Shown here in pieces: positions 6,904-15,418 of a DNA stretch of 22,887 bases. The notes beneath the pieces were generated by a model. That model saw nothing but the letters and a program-made list of their open reading frames with translations, was not told the DNA's origin and did no database searches. Source of the stretch: Pseudomonadota bacterium (GTDB lineage Bacteria > Pseudomonadota > Alphaproteobacteria > Parvibaculales > Parvibaculaceae); assembly GCA_021780275.1 (NCBI GenBank), contig JAJXZC010000409.1:1-22887 (forward strand), in the 5' to 3' direction. Made by a program: the position numbers and the translations under genes. The first letter of the stretch is position 1, and the number at the start of each line of letters is the position of its first letter.

Positions 6904-7926
6904 ATGGCTTCTGAAACGCTCATTCGAGCGAGTGTGCTCAGTAATCTACTGGACCTGCTGGCCAGCTACGGGCTCGCGCCGGAAAGGGTCGAGAGCCTCA
7001 CGCGCATCGTGCCGGCCGATCCGGCCGACGAGACGGCCCTTATCAGCCAGCGAAGCTATATGGAGCTGCTCCATCTTTGTGCCATGGAGACGGGCGACCC
7101 GCTCTTTGCGCTGAGGCTCGGCCTTAGAATGGAGGCAGGCGACCTCGGCGCGTTGGGGCTGCTCGCTGCGAACAAGCCAACCTTGCGCACCGCCATTGAG
7201 AGCCTCAACCGGCATTTTCGCAGCTATCAGCAAGGTGCTGACATTGCGGTCGAACCCATGGAAGATGGGCTGGTGCGGCTGACCTACCGCGTCGGCGAGC
7301 GTCTGACCGGGGGGCTTCAGGCCGATATCGACCTTACGCTCGGTGCGGCGCTTGCCTTCTTCCGCCGCTTCTTCGGGCCGCGCTGGAGCCCGCGCGAGGC
7401 GCATGTTGTCTACGGGCCGGTCGCGCACCGCAAATCTCTCGAGCAGATGTTCGGCGCGCCTATCTGGTTCCTGCAGGATGCGAACGGCTTTACTTTCGAC
7501 GCGTCGCTTCTCGACGAGAGGCAGCCCGGCGCTGAACCTCAGCGCGTGCCTGCGCTCGAGGCCTATCTGCGCCATATCCATGCGGCCTCGGCTCTTGAGG
7601 ACGATATCGTAAGCAGCCTTCGTATCTTCATCGTTTCAAATCTTGCCGCCGCGAACGTTTCGGCTGTGGCTGCCGCTGCCGGCTGCGGCATGTCATTGCG
7701 TACGATGCAGCGCCGCCTCGCGTCGCAGGCGGTCACTTATGAGCGTCTCTTGGACGAAACACGCCGCGACGTCGCGCAGCGCCTTCTTGCAACCTCGCCG
7801 CTCTCCATCGCCGAGATCGCCTATCACTGCGGCTATGGCGATCCGGCGAATTTTCATCGCGCCTTCCTGCGCTGGGCTGATGAGACGCCTTCCGCCTACC
7901 GGCGCGCCCGAATGGTCACGAATTAG
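6904..7926 (+). CDS. AraC-family transcriptional regulator
   Basis: 340 residues. The C-terminal ~100 residues are an AraC DNA-binding domain with two helix-turn-helix units (VSAVAAAAGCGMSLRTMQRRL near 250 and SIAEIAYHCGYGDPANFHRAF near 300). The N-terminal ~200 residues match the Arabinose_bd-type sensor of the OruR/ArgR-like AraC subgroup (QRSYMELLHLCAMETGDPLFALRLG). The start ATG has GGAG upstream. It is divergent from the amine dehydrogenase operon with 150 bases between, so it is the natural candidate to control that operon in response to amine or aldehyde; this is inference from position. It also precedes the ABC operon in the same direction, separated by 181 bases. Confidence 0.88.
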   Translation: MASETLIRASVLSNLLDLLASYGLAPERVESLTRIVPADPADETALISQRSYMELLHLCAMETGDPLFALRLGLRMEAGDLGALGLLAANKPTLRTAIESLNRHFRSYQQGADIAVEPMEDGLVRLTYRVGERLTGGLQADIDLTLGAALAFFRRFFGPRWSPREAHVVYGPVAHRKSLEQMFGAPIWFLQDANGFTFDASLLDERQPGAEPQRVPALEAYLRHIHAASALEDDIVSSLRIFIVSNLAAANVSAVAAAAGCGMSLRTMQRRLASQAVTYERLLDETRRDVAQRLLATSPLSIAEIAYHCGYGDPANFHRAFLRWADETPSAYRRARMVTN

Positions 7927-8057
7927 GCGATCTCCACTGGCGAAGCCTGATTTCTACGCACAGAGGCGCGCTTGCTGTGCCAATACCTGCTCCACGGAAT
8001 CCTGAAAACCATCCGCTTTCCAGCCGTGCCGGGCGCTGGCATGTGCCTTGCTAATGG

Positions 8058-8085
8058 GTATTACGATTTCGACCTTTCGTAATAC
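8058..8085. promoter_or_regulatory. NikR-type operator upstream of the ABC transporter operon
   Basis: GTATTACGA (8058-8066) and TCGTAATAC (8077-8085) are perfect 9-bp inverted arms around a 10-base spacer. Written in the NikR convention this is GTATTA-N16-TAATAC, the same geometry as the E. coli NikR operator GTATGA-N16-TCATAC. It ends 22 bases before the start of the binding-protein gene, a position suited to repression. The cognate regulator is probably the NikR-like protein encoded last in the same operon (13273). Sequence and spacing are seen; binding is inferred. Confidence 0.65.
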
Positions 8086-8107
8086 TGCTCAATCCCGGGA
8101 GAATGTG

Positions 8108-9103
8108 ATGAGCCGCAATGCAAGGTTTGGTTGGGTTTTAGGGCTGGTCTTGTCGGTCTTCGCGATCGCAGGCCATGCAGGTCGCGCCGAAGCGGCGCCG
8201 CTTAAGATTGGCTATAGCGACTGGCCGGGCTGGGTGGCCTGGCAGGTGGCGATCGACAAGGGCTGGCTCAAGGAAGCAGGCGTCGACGCCGAATTCCAGT
8301 GGTTCGACTATTCCGCGTCGATGGACGCTTTCTCCGCCGGCAAGATAGACGCTGTAACCGTCACGAATGGCGACGCGCTCGTCATGGGTGGCGGCGGCAC
8401 CAAGAGCGTGATGATCATGCTCACCGACTATTCGAACGGCAACGACATGATCGTTGCCAAGCCCGGCATCAAGAGCCTCAAGGATCTGAAGGGCAAGAAG
8501 GTCGGAATCGAGATCGGCCTCGTTGAGCACCTGCTGCTTCTCAACGGTCTCAAGAAGGAAGGCATGTCGGAATCCGACGTCACGCTGGTCAACACCACGA
8601 CCAATTCGACGCCGCAGGTTCTCGCCTCCGGCGATGTCTCGGCCATCGGCGCGTGGCAGCCCAATTCCGGCATGGCCATGAAGCTCGTGCCGGGCGCGAA
8701 GCCCATCTACACCTCGGCTCAGGAGCCGGGCCTCATCTATGACGTCATCACGGCGAGCCCGACGAGCGTTGCAGCTCATCGCGCGGACTGGGTCAAGCTC
8801 ATCAAGGTATGGGACAAGGTCGTCGCCTATATCAACGATCCTGCTACACAGCCCGATGCGCTGAAGATCATGTCGGCACGTGTCGGACTGACGCCCGCGC
8901 AGTACAAGCCTCTCCTCAAGGGCACCAAACTGCTCAGCCTCGAAGACGGCAAGAAGACCTATGTGAAGGCCGACGGCTTCGGCTCTCTCTATGGCTCTTC
9001 CTACATCGCTGACGACTTCAACGTGAAGAACGCGGTCTACAAGGTGAAGCAGCCCGTGGACAGTTTCATCGATCCCTCGTTGACGGATGAAGCCCTGAAG
9101 TAA
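8108..9103 (+). CDS. ABC transporter substrate-binding protein, NitT/TauT family
   Basis: 331 residues. The ATG at 8108 has GGGAG six bases upstream and begins a clean signal peptide (residues 1-29, cleavage after AEA); the longer open frame adds no plausible leader. The mature part opens with LKIGYSDWPGWVAWQVAIDKGWL and continues with FSAGKIDAVTVTNGDAL, typical of NMT1/SsuA-like binding proteins. The GYSDWPGWVAW opening is one I associate with transporters found near urea/guanidine carboxylase genes, from memory only. No such enzyme genes are in the window, so the substrate is unknown; a small nitrogenous compound is a reasonable inference. First gene of the operon behind the NikR-type site. 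Confidence 0.88.
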   Translation: MSRNARFGWVLGLVLSVFAIAGHAGRAEAAPLKIGYSDWPGWVAWQVAIDKGWLKEAGVDAEFQWFDYSASMDAFSAGKIDAVTVTNGDALVMGGGGTKSVMIMLTDYSNGNDMIVAKPGIKSLKDLKGKKVGIEIGLVEHLLLLNGLKKEGMSESDVTLVNTTTNSTPQVLASGDVSAIGAWQPNSGMAMKLVPGAKPIYTSAQEPGLIYDVITASPTSVAAHRADWVKLIKVWDKVVAYINDPATQPDALKIMSARVGLTPAQYKPLLKGTKLLSLEDGKKTYVKADGFGSLYGSSYIADDFNVKNAVYKVKQPVDSFIDPSLTDEALK

Positions 9104-9132
9104 GCAGCTTGTAGCGTAATCCCGAGGGTGCC

Positions 9133-10095
9133 ATGACACGGACAAGATGGTTTGCGGTGCATGCCGAGCTTTCGCCCCGCGCGAGATCTCTGCTCGGTTT
9201 CTTCTCCTTCGTACTGCCGATCCTTCTCTGGTGCGTCGTGAGCTATGTGCCCGCCGTCTGGCACCCTCTGGTTCTCATTACCGATCCGGGCAGCGTCGAT
9301 TATTTCCAGCCCGACATGCGCGTCGATCGCGCGACTTTCGATCAGGAAACATCCGACGCGACAGCGCAAAATCGTGCGGTGCCGCAAGGCGTTCCTGCCA
9401 ATCCGATCTATCTTCCCGCACCCCACGAAGTGCTCAAGGCCTTCTACACCTCCTTCACCACGCCGCCCGAGGCGCGCGACAGCCCCTGGCTTCATCAAAG
9501 CCTCTGGCACTCGATCCAGGTCATTTTCTGGGGCTTCGTCATCTCGTCCGTCTTCGGCGTGCCGCTGGGCATTCTTTGCGGCACCTATTCCCCGATCTCG
9601 CGGCTGACGGAACCCTTCGTCGAGTTCTTCCGCTATCTTCCGGCGCCTGCTTTCGGCGCATTGGCAGTCGCCATTCTCGGCATTTATGACGGGCCCAAGA
9701 TCGCAGTCATCGTCATTGGCACTTTCTTCCAGCAGGTGCTCATCATCGCCAATACGACGCGGAAGCTCGACGGGGCGCTGGTGGAGGCGGCGCTGACGCT
9801 CGGCACGAAGAATCTGCAGCTGCTTTCGCGCGTCGTCATTCCGGGCATTCTGCCCGATCTTTATCGCGACCAGCGCATTCTGCTTGGATGGGCATGGACC
9901 TATCTCATCGTCGCCGAACTCATCGGCACGACCACGGGTATCACCTGGTTCATCACGCAGCAGGCGCGTTACCAGCATTTCGCCAATGTCTATGCGGCGA
10001 TTTTCATCATCGGCATCATCGGTCTCGGAACGGACATTCTGCTTGCCCTTCTCGGCAAGCGTCTCTTCCCCTGGGACCGCACGGTCAAGGCGTGA
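9133..10095 (+). CDS. ABC transporter permease, NitT/TauT family
   Basis: 320 residues. One N-terminal membrane helix (~20-42) is followed by an unusually long loop of ~70 residues before the core BPD_transp_1 domain of five helices. The ATPase-contact EAA loop is [27 protein letters not shown] near residue 220. It forms the membrane channel for the binding protein encoded 29 bases upstream. GAGGG precedes the ATG. The family is TauC/SsuC/NrtB-like; specificity cannot be judged. Confidence 0.9.
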   Translation: MTRTRWFAVHAELSPRARSLLGFFSFVLPILLWCVVSYVPAVWHPLVLITDPGSVDYFQPDMRVDRATFDQETSDATAQNRAVPQGVPANPIYLPAPHEVLKAFYTSFTTPPEARDSPWLHQSLWHSIQVIFWGFVISSVFGVPLGILCGTYSPISRLTEPFVEFFRYLPAPAFGALAVAILGIYDGPKIAVIVIGTFFQQVLIIANTTRKLDGALVEAALTLGTKNLQLLSRVVIPGILPDLYRDQRILLGWAWTYLIVAELIGTTTGITWFITQQARYQHFANVYAAIFIIGIIGLGTDILLALLGKRLFPWDRTVKA

Positions 10096-10105
10096 GGGAG
10101 CGAAC

Positions 10106-11017
10106 ATGAACGCACAAAAGATGCTTCCCTCCTATCTCGAACAGTCGCCGCAAGTCCGCGACCGCTTCGACCGGATGAAGTCGCGCGAGGTCATCCTCAA
10201 GGTGAAGTCGCTCGGCAAGACCTTCGAAACGCAGAAGCGCGAAACCGTAGCGTTGAAGGACATCAACTTCGAGACGCATCGCCGCGAATTCCTCTGCATT
10301 GTCGGCCCATCCGGTTGCGGCAAGTCGACTCTCATCCGCATTCTCGCGGGGCTCGAAACGCAGACATCGGGCGAGGTGCTTCTGCAGGGCAAGCCCGTGA
10401 ACGGGCCGGGGCGCGACCGCGGCATGGTGTTTCAGGGCTATACGCTCTTTCCCTGGCTCACCGTGAAGCGCAACGTCATGTTCGGCCTTGAGGTCAACAA
10501 TGCGGGCCGCCTCGAAGCCGAGACGCAAGCGCTGCAATGGCTGCAGCTGATCGGCCTCGAAAAATTCGCCGACGCCTATCCGCACCAGCTTTCGGGCGGC
10601 ATGAAGCAGCGCGTCGCCATCGCGCGCGCCTTGGCGAACCAGCCGCGCATCCTGTTGATGGATGAGCCCTTCGGCGCGCTCGACGCGCAGACGCGGGCCC
10701 GCATGCAGGCGCATCTTCTCGAAATCTGGCGCAAGATCGACATCACCATCGTCTTCATCACGCATGACCTCGACGAGGCGATCTATCTCGCCGACCGTAT
10801 TCTGGTACTGAAGCCTCATCCCGGCGAAGTGCAGGAACTGATCGAGGTGCCGGTGCCGCGTCCGCGCCAGATGGACCAGTTCATCTCCGAGGAGTTTCTC
10901 GCCACCAAGGCACGGCTCGAAGAGCTGATCTATTCGAGCGAGGCTCAGGGGGAGGAAGGCGAGGAGCCCTATCCCATGATGATGCGGCTCGCCGAAGTTG
11001 GCGACAATGTGGAGTAG
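10106..11017 (+). CDS. ABC transporter ATP-binding protein, NitT/TauT family
   Basis: 303 residues. Walker A is GPSGCGKST (67-75), the Q-loop lies in [14 protein letters not shown], the signature is [15 protein letters not shown], Walker B is [12 protein letters not shown], and the switch histidine is in [11 protein letters not shown]-terminal extension of ~50 acidic residues follows the nucleotide-binding domain. The ATG at 10106 follows GAGGGAG by five bases; the much longer open frame from 9884 overlaps the permease and is not real. It powers uptake through the two preceding gene products. Confidence 0.93.
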   Translation: MNAQKMLPSYLEQSPQVRDRFDRMKSREVILKVKSLGKTFETQKRETVALKDINFETHRREFLCIVGPSGCGKSTLIRILAGLETQTSGEVLLQGKPVNGPGRDRGMVFQGYTLFPWLTVKRNVMFGLEVNNAGRLEAETQALQWLQLIGLEKFADAYPHQLSGGMKQRVAIARALANQPRILLMDEPFGALDAQTRARMQAHLLEIWRKIDITIVFITHDLDEAIYLADRILVLKPHPGEVQELIEVPVPRPRQMDQFISEEFLATKARLEELIYSSEAQGEEGEEPYPMMMRLAEVGDNVE

Positions 11018-11021
11018 CCCC

Positions 11022-11783
11022 ATGCTCTGGTCGGAACGCACATGGGCGGAAATCCCCGCCGATCTGGAAGCTGCGGGCCATGCCGCAATCCTGCCCGTCG
11101 GCGCGACCGAGCAGCACGGGCCGCATATGGGCACGGGCATGGACGCCGTGCTCGCCGATATTCTCTGCAAGGCGGTGTCCGAGCGCACGAAGGTGCCGAT
11201 GCTGCCGACCATGTTCTACGGTTGCTCCATCGGCCATAGCCGCCGCTGGCCGGGCACGATCGCGCTCCAGCCCATCACGCTCATCAATCTCGTCAAGGAT
11301 ATTGGCGACTGGGCCTATCACTCGGGCGTGCGCCGCCTCTTCATGGTCAACACCCATGTGACCAATGCCGCGCCATTGCGCTGCGCGTTGGAAATGCTTC
11401 GGGCCGAGCACGACGACATGATGGTGGCGCTCATCAATTCGGCGACCGTCAGCAAGCGCGTCCGCGAGTTCCACTTCGCCGATGGCGACGACTGGCATGC
11501 GAATGATGCCGAGACGGCACTGATGCTTGCCCGCGCACCGGAGATGGTGCGCCCCGACTTGCAGATGGATGCCGACGATCCCGACCGCACCGACGGTCTC
11601 GTTTTCGCCCATCCCGTCAATCGCACCAGCCTCAATGGCGTGACAGGTACGCCGAGCCGCGCGACGGCGGAAAACGGAAACATCTGGTTCGACTGGATGG
11701 TCGAGGATTTGAGCGCGTTGATCCTGAAGGGGCTCAAGGAAAATCCTCCGCTCGAACACTCCTATTTTGAAAGCAGCGGCTGA
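11022..11783 (+). CDS. creatininase-family metal-dependent amidohydrolase
   Basis: 253 residues. Family landmarks are [18 protein letters not shown] (E30, H32, D41, metal ligands), VNTHVTN (H112) and [11 protein letters not shown] (around H159 and E164). The usual NGHxxN motif is NTHVTN here. True creatininase has His-Tyr-Glu in this motif and uses the Glu for its second metal; Thr stands at that place, so creatinine need not be the substrate. Relatives cleave small cyclic or linear amides and some trim peptides. The ATG four bases after the ATPase stop has GGAG overlapping that stop, indicating coupled translation. It probably hydrolyses or rearranges the imported compound or a product made from it. 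Confidence 0.85.
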   Translation: MLWSERTWAEIPADLEAAGHAAILPVGATEQHGPHMGTGMDAVLADILCKAVSERTKVPMLPTMFYGCSIGHSRRWPGTIALQPITLINLVKDIGDWAYHSGVRRLFMVNTHVTNAAPLRCALEMLRAEHDDMMVALINSATVSKRVREFHFADGDDWHANDAETALMLARAPEMVRPDLQMDADDPDRTDGLVFAHPVNRTSLNGVTGTPSRATAENGNIWFDWMVEDLSALILKGLKENPPLEHSYFESSG

Positions 11784-11887
11784 AGCTCGGCCACACCCCA
11801 GGAGCCTTCGACATTTTGAATTCATGCGATGCGGACGATCCCCTCGGCCGCAAACGGAAAAGCTTTAACTGCGAGACGGAGAAAGAA

Positions 11888-13249
11888 ATGACCGCGACCC
11901 CGGACATCAAGAAGCTGATGCAAGAGCTGAAGCAGAAGGGCGTGAAGTATTGTATCGGCGCCTACGTGGACATTCACGGCGTGCCCAAGGGCAAGGTCGT
12001 CCCCATCGACCATCTGGAGCATATGGCGCATGGTTCCGAGCGTTATACCGGTTATGCGCTGGACGGCCTCGGGCAGGCGCCGAACGACGACGAGATCACC
12101 TCGATCCCCGATCTCAACCACATCATCCAGCTTCCCTGGGAGCCCAAGGTCGCCTGGATGCCTGCTGACAATGGCTTTCAGGGCAAGCCTTATCCGCTCA
12201 ACACGCGCGTCGCGCTGAAGAATGTGCTGGCCGATGCGGCAAGCATGGGCTTCGGCTTCAATCTCGGCATCGAATGCGAGATCTATGTTCTGAAGCAGAA
12301 CGAGGATGGCACGCTTTCCGTACCCAACCCCGACGACAAGCTGGTGAAGCCCTGCTATGACGTGCGCGGCTTCATGGACCAGTTCACCTGGCTCGACAAG
12401 GTCGCGACCTGCATCAACGATCTCGGCTGGGATCTCTATTCCTTCGACCATGAGGATGCGAACGGCCAGTACGAGTTCGATTTCCAGTATGCCGATGCGC
12501 TGACCATGTGCGACCGGCTCATCTTCTTCCGCGATATGGCGAAGCACTACGCGAAGGAAGAGGGTCTTCTCGCCACCATGATGCCCAAGCCCTTCGCCAA
12601 CAAGACGGGCAATGGCGCGCATTTCAACATGTCGCTGTCGGACCTCGCGACCGGCAAGAATGCCTTTGCCTGCGATCCGAAGGATGACCCGCGTGGGCTC
12701 GGCCTCACGAAGATCGGCTATCAATTCATCGGCGGTATCCTGAAGCATGGGCCCGCCCTCTGCGCCGCTTTCGCACCGACGGTGAACAGCTACAAGCGTC
12801 TCGTGCGTCAGGGTGCGATGAGCTACTTCACCTGGGCGCCGGTCTTCAATTCATACGGTTCGAACAACCGCACCAATTCCGTCCGAGTGCCTGCGGGCGG
12901 CGGGCGCTGCGAATCGCGCAATGCAGATGGCGCGGTGAACCCCTATCTCGCGGCGACGCTCGCTCTCGCTGCCGGTCTCGAGGGCATTCGCGAGGGTATC
13001 GACCCCGGCGAGCCGAATGAGGATAATCTCTACACGATCTCGGAGGAGGCACGGCAGGCTCGCGGCATCCACTTCCTGCCGCAGACATTGCAGGAAGCGG
13101 TCGCCGCCTTTGCCGCCGATCCGCTGACGGAGCGTGTTCTGGGCAGGGAACTGCGCGATGAATTCATCAAGTACAAGACCGAGGAATGGAATGCCTATCA
13201 CCTCTCGGTCAGCCAGTGGGAAATCGAGCGCTACAGCCACATGTTCTGA
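11888..13249 (+). CDS. glutamine synthetase-family enzyme (GlnT / gamma-glutamylamide synthetase-like)
   Basis: 453 residues. The N-terminal beta-grasp opens with [21 protein letters not shown]; the catalytic domain shows [57 protein letters not shown]. This pattern belongs to the GlnT/GmaS group and not to the adenylylated GlnA, whose C-terminal regulatory Tyr motif is absent. Members ligate glutamate to ammonia or to an alkylamine (GmaS, IpuC) with ATP. Which amine is used here cannot be read directly; linkage to a transporter, an amidohydrolase and a nearby amine dehydrogenase favours an amine or ammonia released from an amine. The ATG at 11888 has GGAG upstream. A 104-base gap separates it from the preceding gene, and no second promoter is obvious there. 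Confidence 0.85.
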   Translation: MTATPDIKKLMQELKQKGVKYCIGAYVDIHGVPKGKVVPIDHLEHMAHGSERYTGYALDGLGQAPNDDEITSIPDLNHIIQLPWEPKVAWMPADNGFQGKPYPLNTRVALKNVLADAASMGFGFNLGIECEIYVLKQNEDGTLSVPNPDDKLVKPCYDVRGFMDQFTWLDKVATCINDLGWDLYSFDHEDANGQYEFDFQYADALTMCDRLIFFRDMAKHYAKEEGLLATMMPKPFANKTGNGAHFNMSLSDLATGKNAFACDPKDDPRGLGLTKIGYQFIGGILKHGPALCAAFAPTVNSYKRLVRQGAMSYFTWAPVFNSYGSNNRTNSVRVPAGGGRCESRNADGAVNPYLAATLALAAGLEGIREGIDPGEPNEDNLYTISEEARQARGIHFLPQTLQEAVAAFAADPLTERVLGRELRDEFIKYKTEEWNAYHLSVSQWEIERYSHMF

Positions 13250-13272
13250 GTCGTGATTATTGGGGATTGACG

Positions 13273-13743
13273 ATGGCCGAGATCGAACAAGGCCGCTCCG
13301 AAAGCCGTCCCGTCAGCCGGATCAGCATCTCGCTCCCTGAGGAGTTGCTGACCGAGCTTGACGAGATGGTGGAAGCGCGCGGCTTCGCCAGCCGCTCGCA
13401 GGCGATCAACGACATGCTCCACCAGTTTCTGGTGGAGCATAAGCGCGAGCGCGGCGACGACGTCATGGCGGGCACGATCACGCTTTTCTACGACAATTCA
13501 GTGAGCGGCCTGCAGAAGCATCTCGCCGATCTTCAATATCGCCATGTCGCGGAAGTGATTTCGTCGCTGCACGTTCACCTCGTCCACAATCAGACGATGG
13601 AGGTGATCCTCGTGCAGGGTCCGGCGAGAACGCTTCAGGCGATTGCCGACGAGATGATAACCACCCGCGGTGTCATCTCCGGCAAGATGCAACTCGTCAC
13701 GGCGGTGATCCCGCCGCTTCACCCCTCCACGCCGGGCGAGTGA
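13273..13743 (+). CDS. NikR-like ribbon-helix-helix regulator with incomplete nickel site
   Basis: 156 residues: a ribbon-helix-helix DNA-binding domain (SRISISLPEELLTELDEMV, residues 15-33, then RSQAINDML) and a C-terminal ACT-like tetramerisation domain with LHVHLVH. Ungapped alignment to E. coli NikR (offset 13) keeps R16 (=R3, DNA contact), H100 (=H87) and H102 (=H89), but Y89 replaces H76 and T108 replaces C95. Two of the four high-affinity nickel ligands are therefore missing. Extensions of ~13 residues at the N-terminus and ~15 at the C-terminus are present. It lies 23 bases after the synthetase gene and is probably the repressor acting at the site at 8058. The ligand may be another metal or a metabolite. 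Confidence 0.82.
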   Translation: MAEIEQGRSESRPVSRISISLPEELLTELDEMVEARGFASRSQAINDMLHQFLVEHKRERGDDVMAGTITLFYDNSVSGLQKHLADLQYRHVAEVISSLHVHLVHNQTMEVILVQGPARTLQAIADEMITTRGVISGKMQLVTAVIPPLHPSTPGE

Positions 13744-13746
13744 CGG

Positions 13747-14403
13747 TCAGGCGATGGGCTCGTCGGGAAAGGCGAGCTCATGCCGCGCCCGCCATTCGGG
13801 CACGACATAGTTGACGATGATCGACTTGCGTATGCCCGCATATTCGCGCTTGGCGACGCCGTGCCATGTGTCCTCGCCGGGAATGAAGATCAGGCCCTTG
13901 TTGAAGCCGCCCGGTGCGGAACCCAGATGCCGCTTGCTGGCATCGTAAATATCGGTGCCCCAGCCTTCGGCATCCGGCCTGTCGGACAGGTAGATCAGCA
14001 TGGTGAAGAGCTTCGCGCCGATATCGGTGTGCGGCTCCAGCCAGAAGCCGTCGCGATCCTGACAATATTCGATGCGGAGCGAGGTTCCCTTGAGCGATAT
14101 GCCCGTTACCTTTTCGAGGTGGCGCACGGTTTCGGGCGACTGGAAGGCGCTCGCCACGGCCTCGCAGACGGGGAAGCGCTTCCGGTTCTCGACCGAGAAG
14201 AAATTGCGCGTCGAGTTGTGCGTTTCGCGCTTGCCGAGCGTATCGCCGATTTGCGGCGCGTCGACGGGCAATGCCGGGATCGCGTGGGCGACGTCGTCCG
14301 GAAGTGCCCTTGTCAGGAGCCAGTGGCGATAGGGGTGCGTGTCGAGCTTGGCGCGATCGAGGCAATCGGAGAACGCGCGCGCGATGGTTACGCTGTCACT
14401 CAT
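13747..14403 (-). CDS. 2-oxoglutarate/Fe(II)-dependent oxygenase-like protein
   Basis: 218 residues with a double-stranded beta-helix signature: H-T-D in EPHTDIGAKLFTMLIYL (iron ligands), GLIFIPGEDTWHGVAK (third ligand His) and an Arg in IRKSIIVNYV for 2-oxoglutarate. Such enzymes hydroxylate protein or small-molecule substrates; the target is unknown. The ATG overlaps the stop of the upstream gene (ATGA), so the two oxygenases are translated together. Its stop lies 3 bases from that of the NikR-like gene on the opposite strand, with no terminator hairpin between. Confidence 0.75.
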   Translation of the reverse strand: MSDSVTIARAFSDCLDRAKLDTHPYRHWLLTRALPDDVAHAIPALPVDAPQIGDTLGKRETHNSTRNFFSVENRKRFPVCEAVASAFQSPETVRHLEKVTGISLKGTSLRIEYCQDRDGFWLEPHTDIGAKLFTMLIYLSDRPDAEGWGTDIYDASKRHLGSAPGGFNKGLIFIPGEDTWHGVAKREYAGIRKSIIVNYVVPEWRARHELAFPDEPIA

Positions 14404-15077
14404 CTCAGTCCCGTTCTCTCTTGCGGCATCGGCACCAGCGCCGGAGGTATTTTACCCACGCCGAAGAGACGCTTGAATTTCTTCACGCGTCCCGAAAGAC
14501 GATGCCGCGCCGCTTCGCGCATCATCACGTCCTCGTCGCGGCAGTAGTTGAGCATCACATAGCGGCGCGGGCCGACGAAGGGCTCGTGCCCGTGCCATGA
14601 ATTGGGCTGCACCTTGAAGGCGACGAGCGTGCCACCCTCTGGCGGCACTTCGGCGGCGTAGTCGTTGATGTCGGTCGCAGAGCGCAACACGCGCAGCCGC
14701 CCGCCCTGTGGCGCCCATGGTTCGTTCAGATAGAGCAGCAGGGTTGCGAGCTTGAATTTTGAATCCGCATGGATCTGACCGTCGCCCGCCTGGCAGCAGC
14801 TTCTGAGCGTGATGAGCGCGGGCCGCCCGCTGAGATCGACGTCGAGTTTTTCGGAAACCAAGGCGCGGAGCTTCGGCCCGGCGAGTTCCGCGAGGAGCTT
14901 TTCGAAAACGGGGCCGTAATGCGTCGCTTCCGGCAGGAAGAGGCCCGCCATGTCGAGATCGGGAAAATCGCGGATGACTTTTTTCAGATTGTCGGGGCCG
15001 AGGAAATTCGGCACGACGAAATGCGGATAGGGCTCTCGCTCGACTTTTGCCGTTTCAACGGCTGCGTACTGAATCAT
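14400..15077 (-). CDS. 2-oxoglutarate/Fe(II)-dependent oxygenase-like protein
   Basis: 225 residues. Iron ligands are H and D in QIHADSKFKLATLLLYLN and H in PNSWHGHEPF, with R in RRYVMLNY for 2-oxoglutarate. The N-terminus PYPHFVVPNFL is usual for prolyl-4-hydroxylase-like proteins. A C-terminal basic tail (RLSGRVKKFKRLFG) follows the core. The ATG at 15077 is chosen because GGGAGAGG lies nine bases upstream; an ATG three codons earlier would sit directly on that site. First gene of the two-gene operon. The pair may act as a heterodimer or on successive steps; no substrate clue is nearby. Confidence 0.75.
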   Translation of the reverse strand: MIQYAAVETAKVEREPYPHFVVPNFLGPDNLKKVIRDFPDLDMAGLFLPEATHYGPVFEKLLAELAGPKLRALVSEKLDVDLSGRPALITLRSCCQAGDGQIHADSKFKLATLLLYLNEPWAPQGGRLRVLRSATDINDYAAEVPPEGGTLVAFKVQPNSWHGHEPFVGPRRYVMLNYCRDEDVMMREAARHRLSGRVKKFKRLFGVGKIPPALVPMPQERTGLR

Positions 15078-15139
15078 GGCTCGCATCCTCTCCCGGCTTG
15101 TGTGTCGGGTTTCTCCCCCATCAGGGGCGGATGCTAAGT

Positions 15140-15169
15140 CCCGGATTCTACACGGGCCATGTGTCACAT
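15140..15169 (-). promoter_or_regulatory. possible promoter and small palindrome upstream of the oxygenase pair
   Basis: On the minus strand TAGAAT lies about 18 bases after TGACAA, some 65 bases before the first oxygenase start. The spacer contains ATGTGTCACAT (15159-15169, plus strand), an odd palindrome of 5-bp arms around one base, which could bind a dimeric regulator. Pattern only. Confidence 0.25.
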
Positions 15170-15229
15170 TGTCAGTGAACGGCGCCAATCCGTCGCAGGC
15201 TTCGGGGCGGTTGAGACAAACCGCCGCGC

Positions 15230-15418
15230 TTACTCGATCTGGCCTTCGCGCACGATGCGCTCATGCCCGTCGGCGACGTTCTTCACGCGATATTGGAAGC
15301 CGTTGCCTTCCGAGGGCAGGAGACGCATGACGATGTAATGGCCGCGCGTCTTGGCGAGATAGGAAGCGCCGGCGAGGAATTCGACCGTCTCGCCGACCTT
15401 GAATTTGTGGCTCTGCAT
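15230..15418 (-). CDS. small conserved protein, SH3-like barrel suspected
   Basis: 62 residues, MQSHKFKVGETVEFLAG...VREGQIE. The alternating hydrophobic pattern (VGETVEFL, GHYIVMRLLP, FQYRVKNV, ERIVREGQ) resembles small beta-barrels found as hypothetical proteins in alphaproteobacteria. No function is assigned. A weak GGTGAGAG lies before the ATG. The longer overlapping frames are not coding-like. Real-gene status rests on its resemblance to a remembered family and its hydrophobic patterning. Confidence 0.7.
   Translation of the reverse strand: MQSHKFKVGETVEFLAGASYLAKTRGHYIVMRLLPSEGNGFQYRVKNVADGHERIVREGQIE

Noticed and set aside
7927..8107. Guanidine (ykkC-type) riboswitch before the transporter operon
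   Set aside because: Looked for because the binding protein recalls guanidine-linked transporters, but no ykkC-like conserved bases were found; the inverted repeat explains the region better.
9884..10105. Upstream extension of the ATPase frame
   Set aside because: It overlaps the permease in another frame; the ATG at 10106 has GAGGGAG and starts a normal N-terminus.
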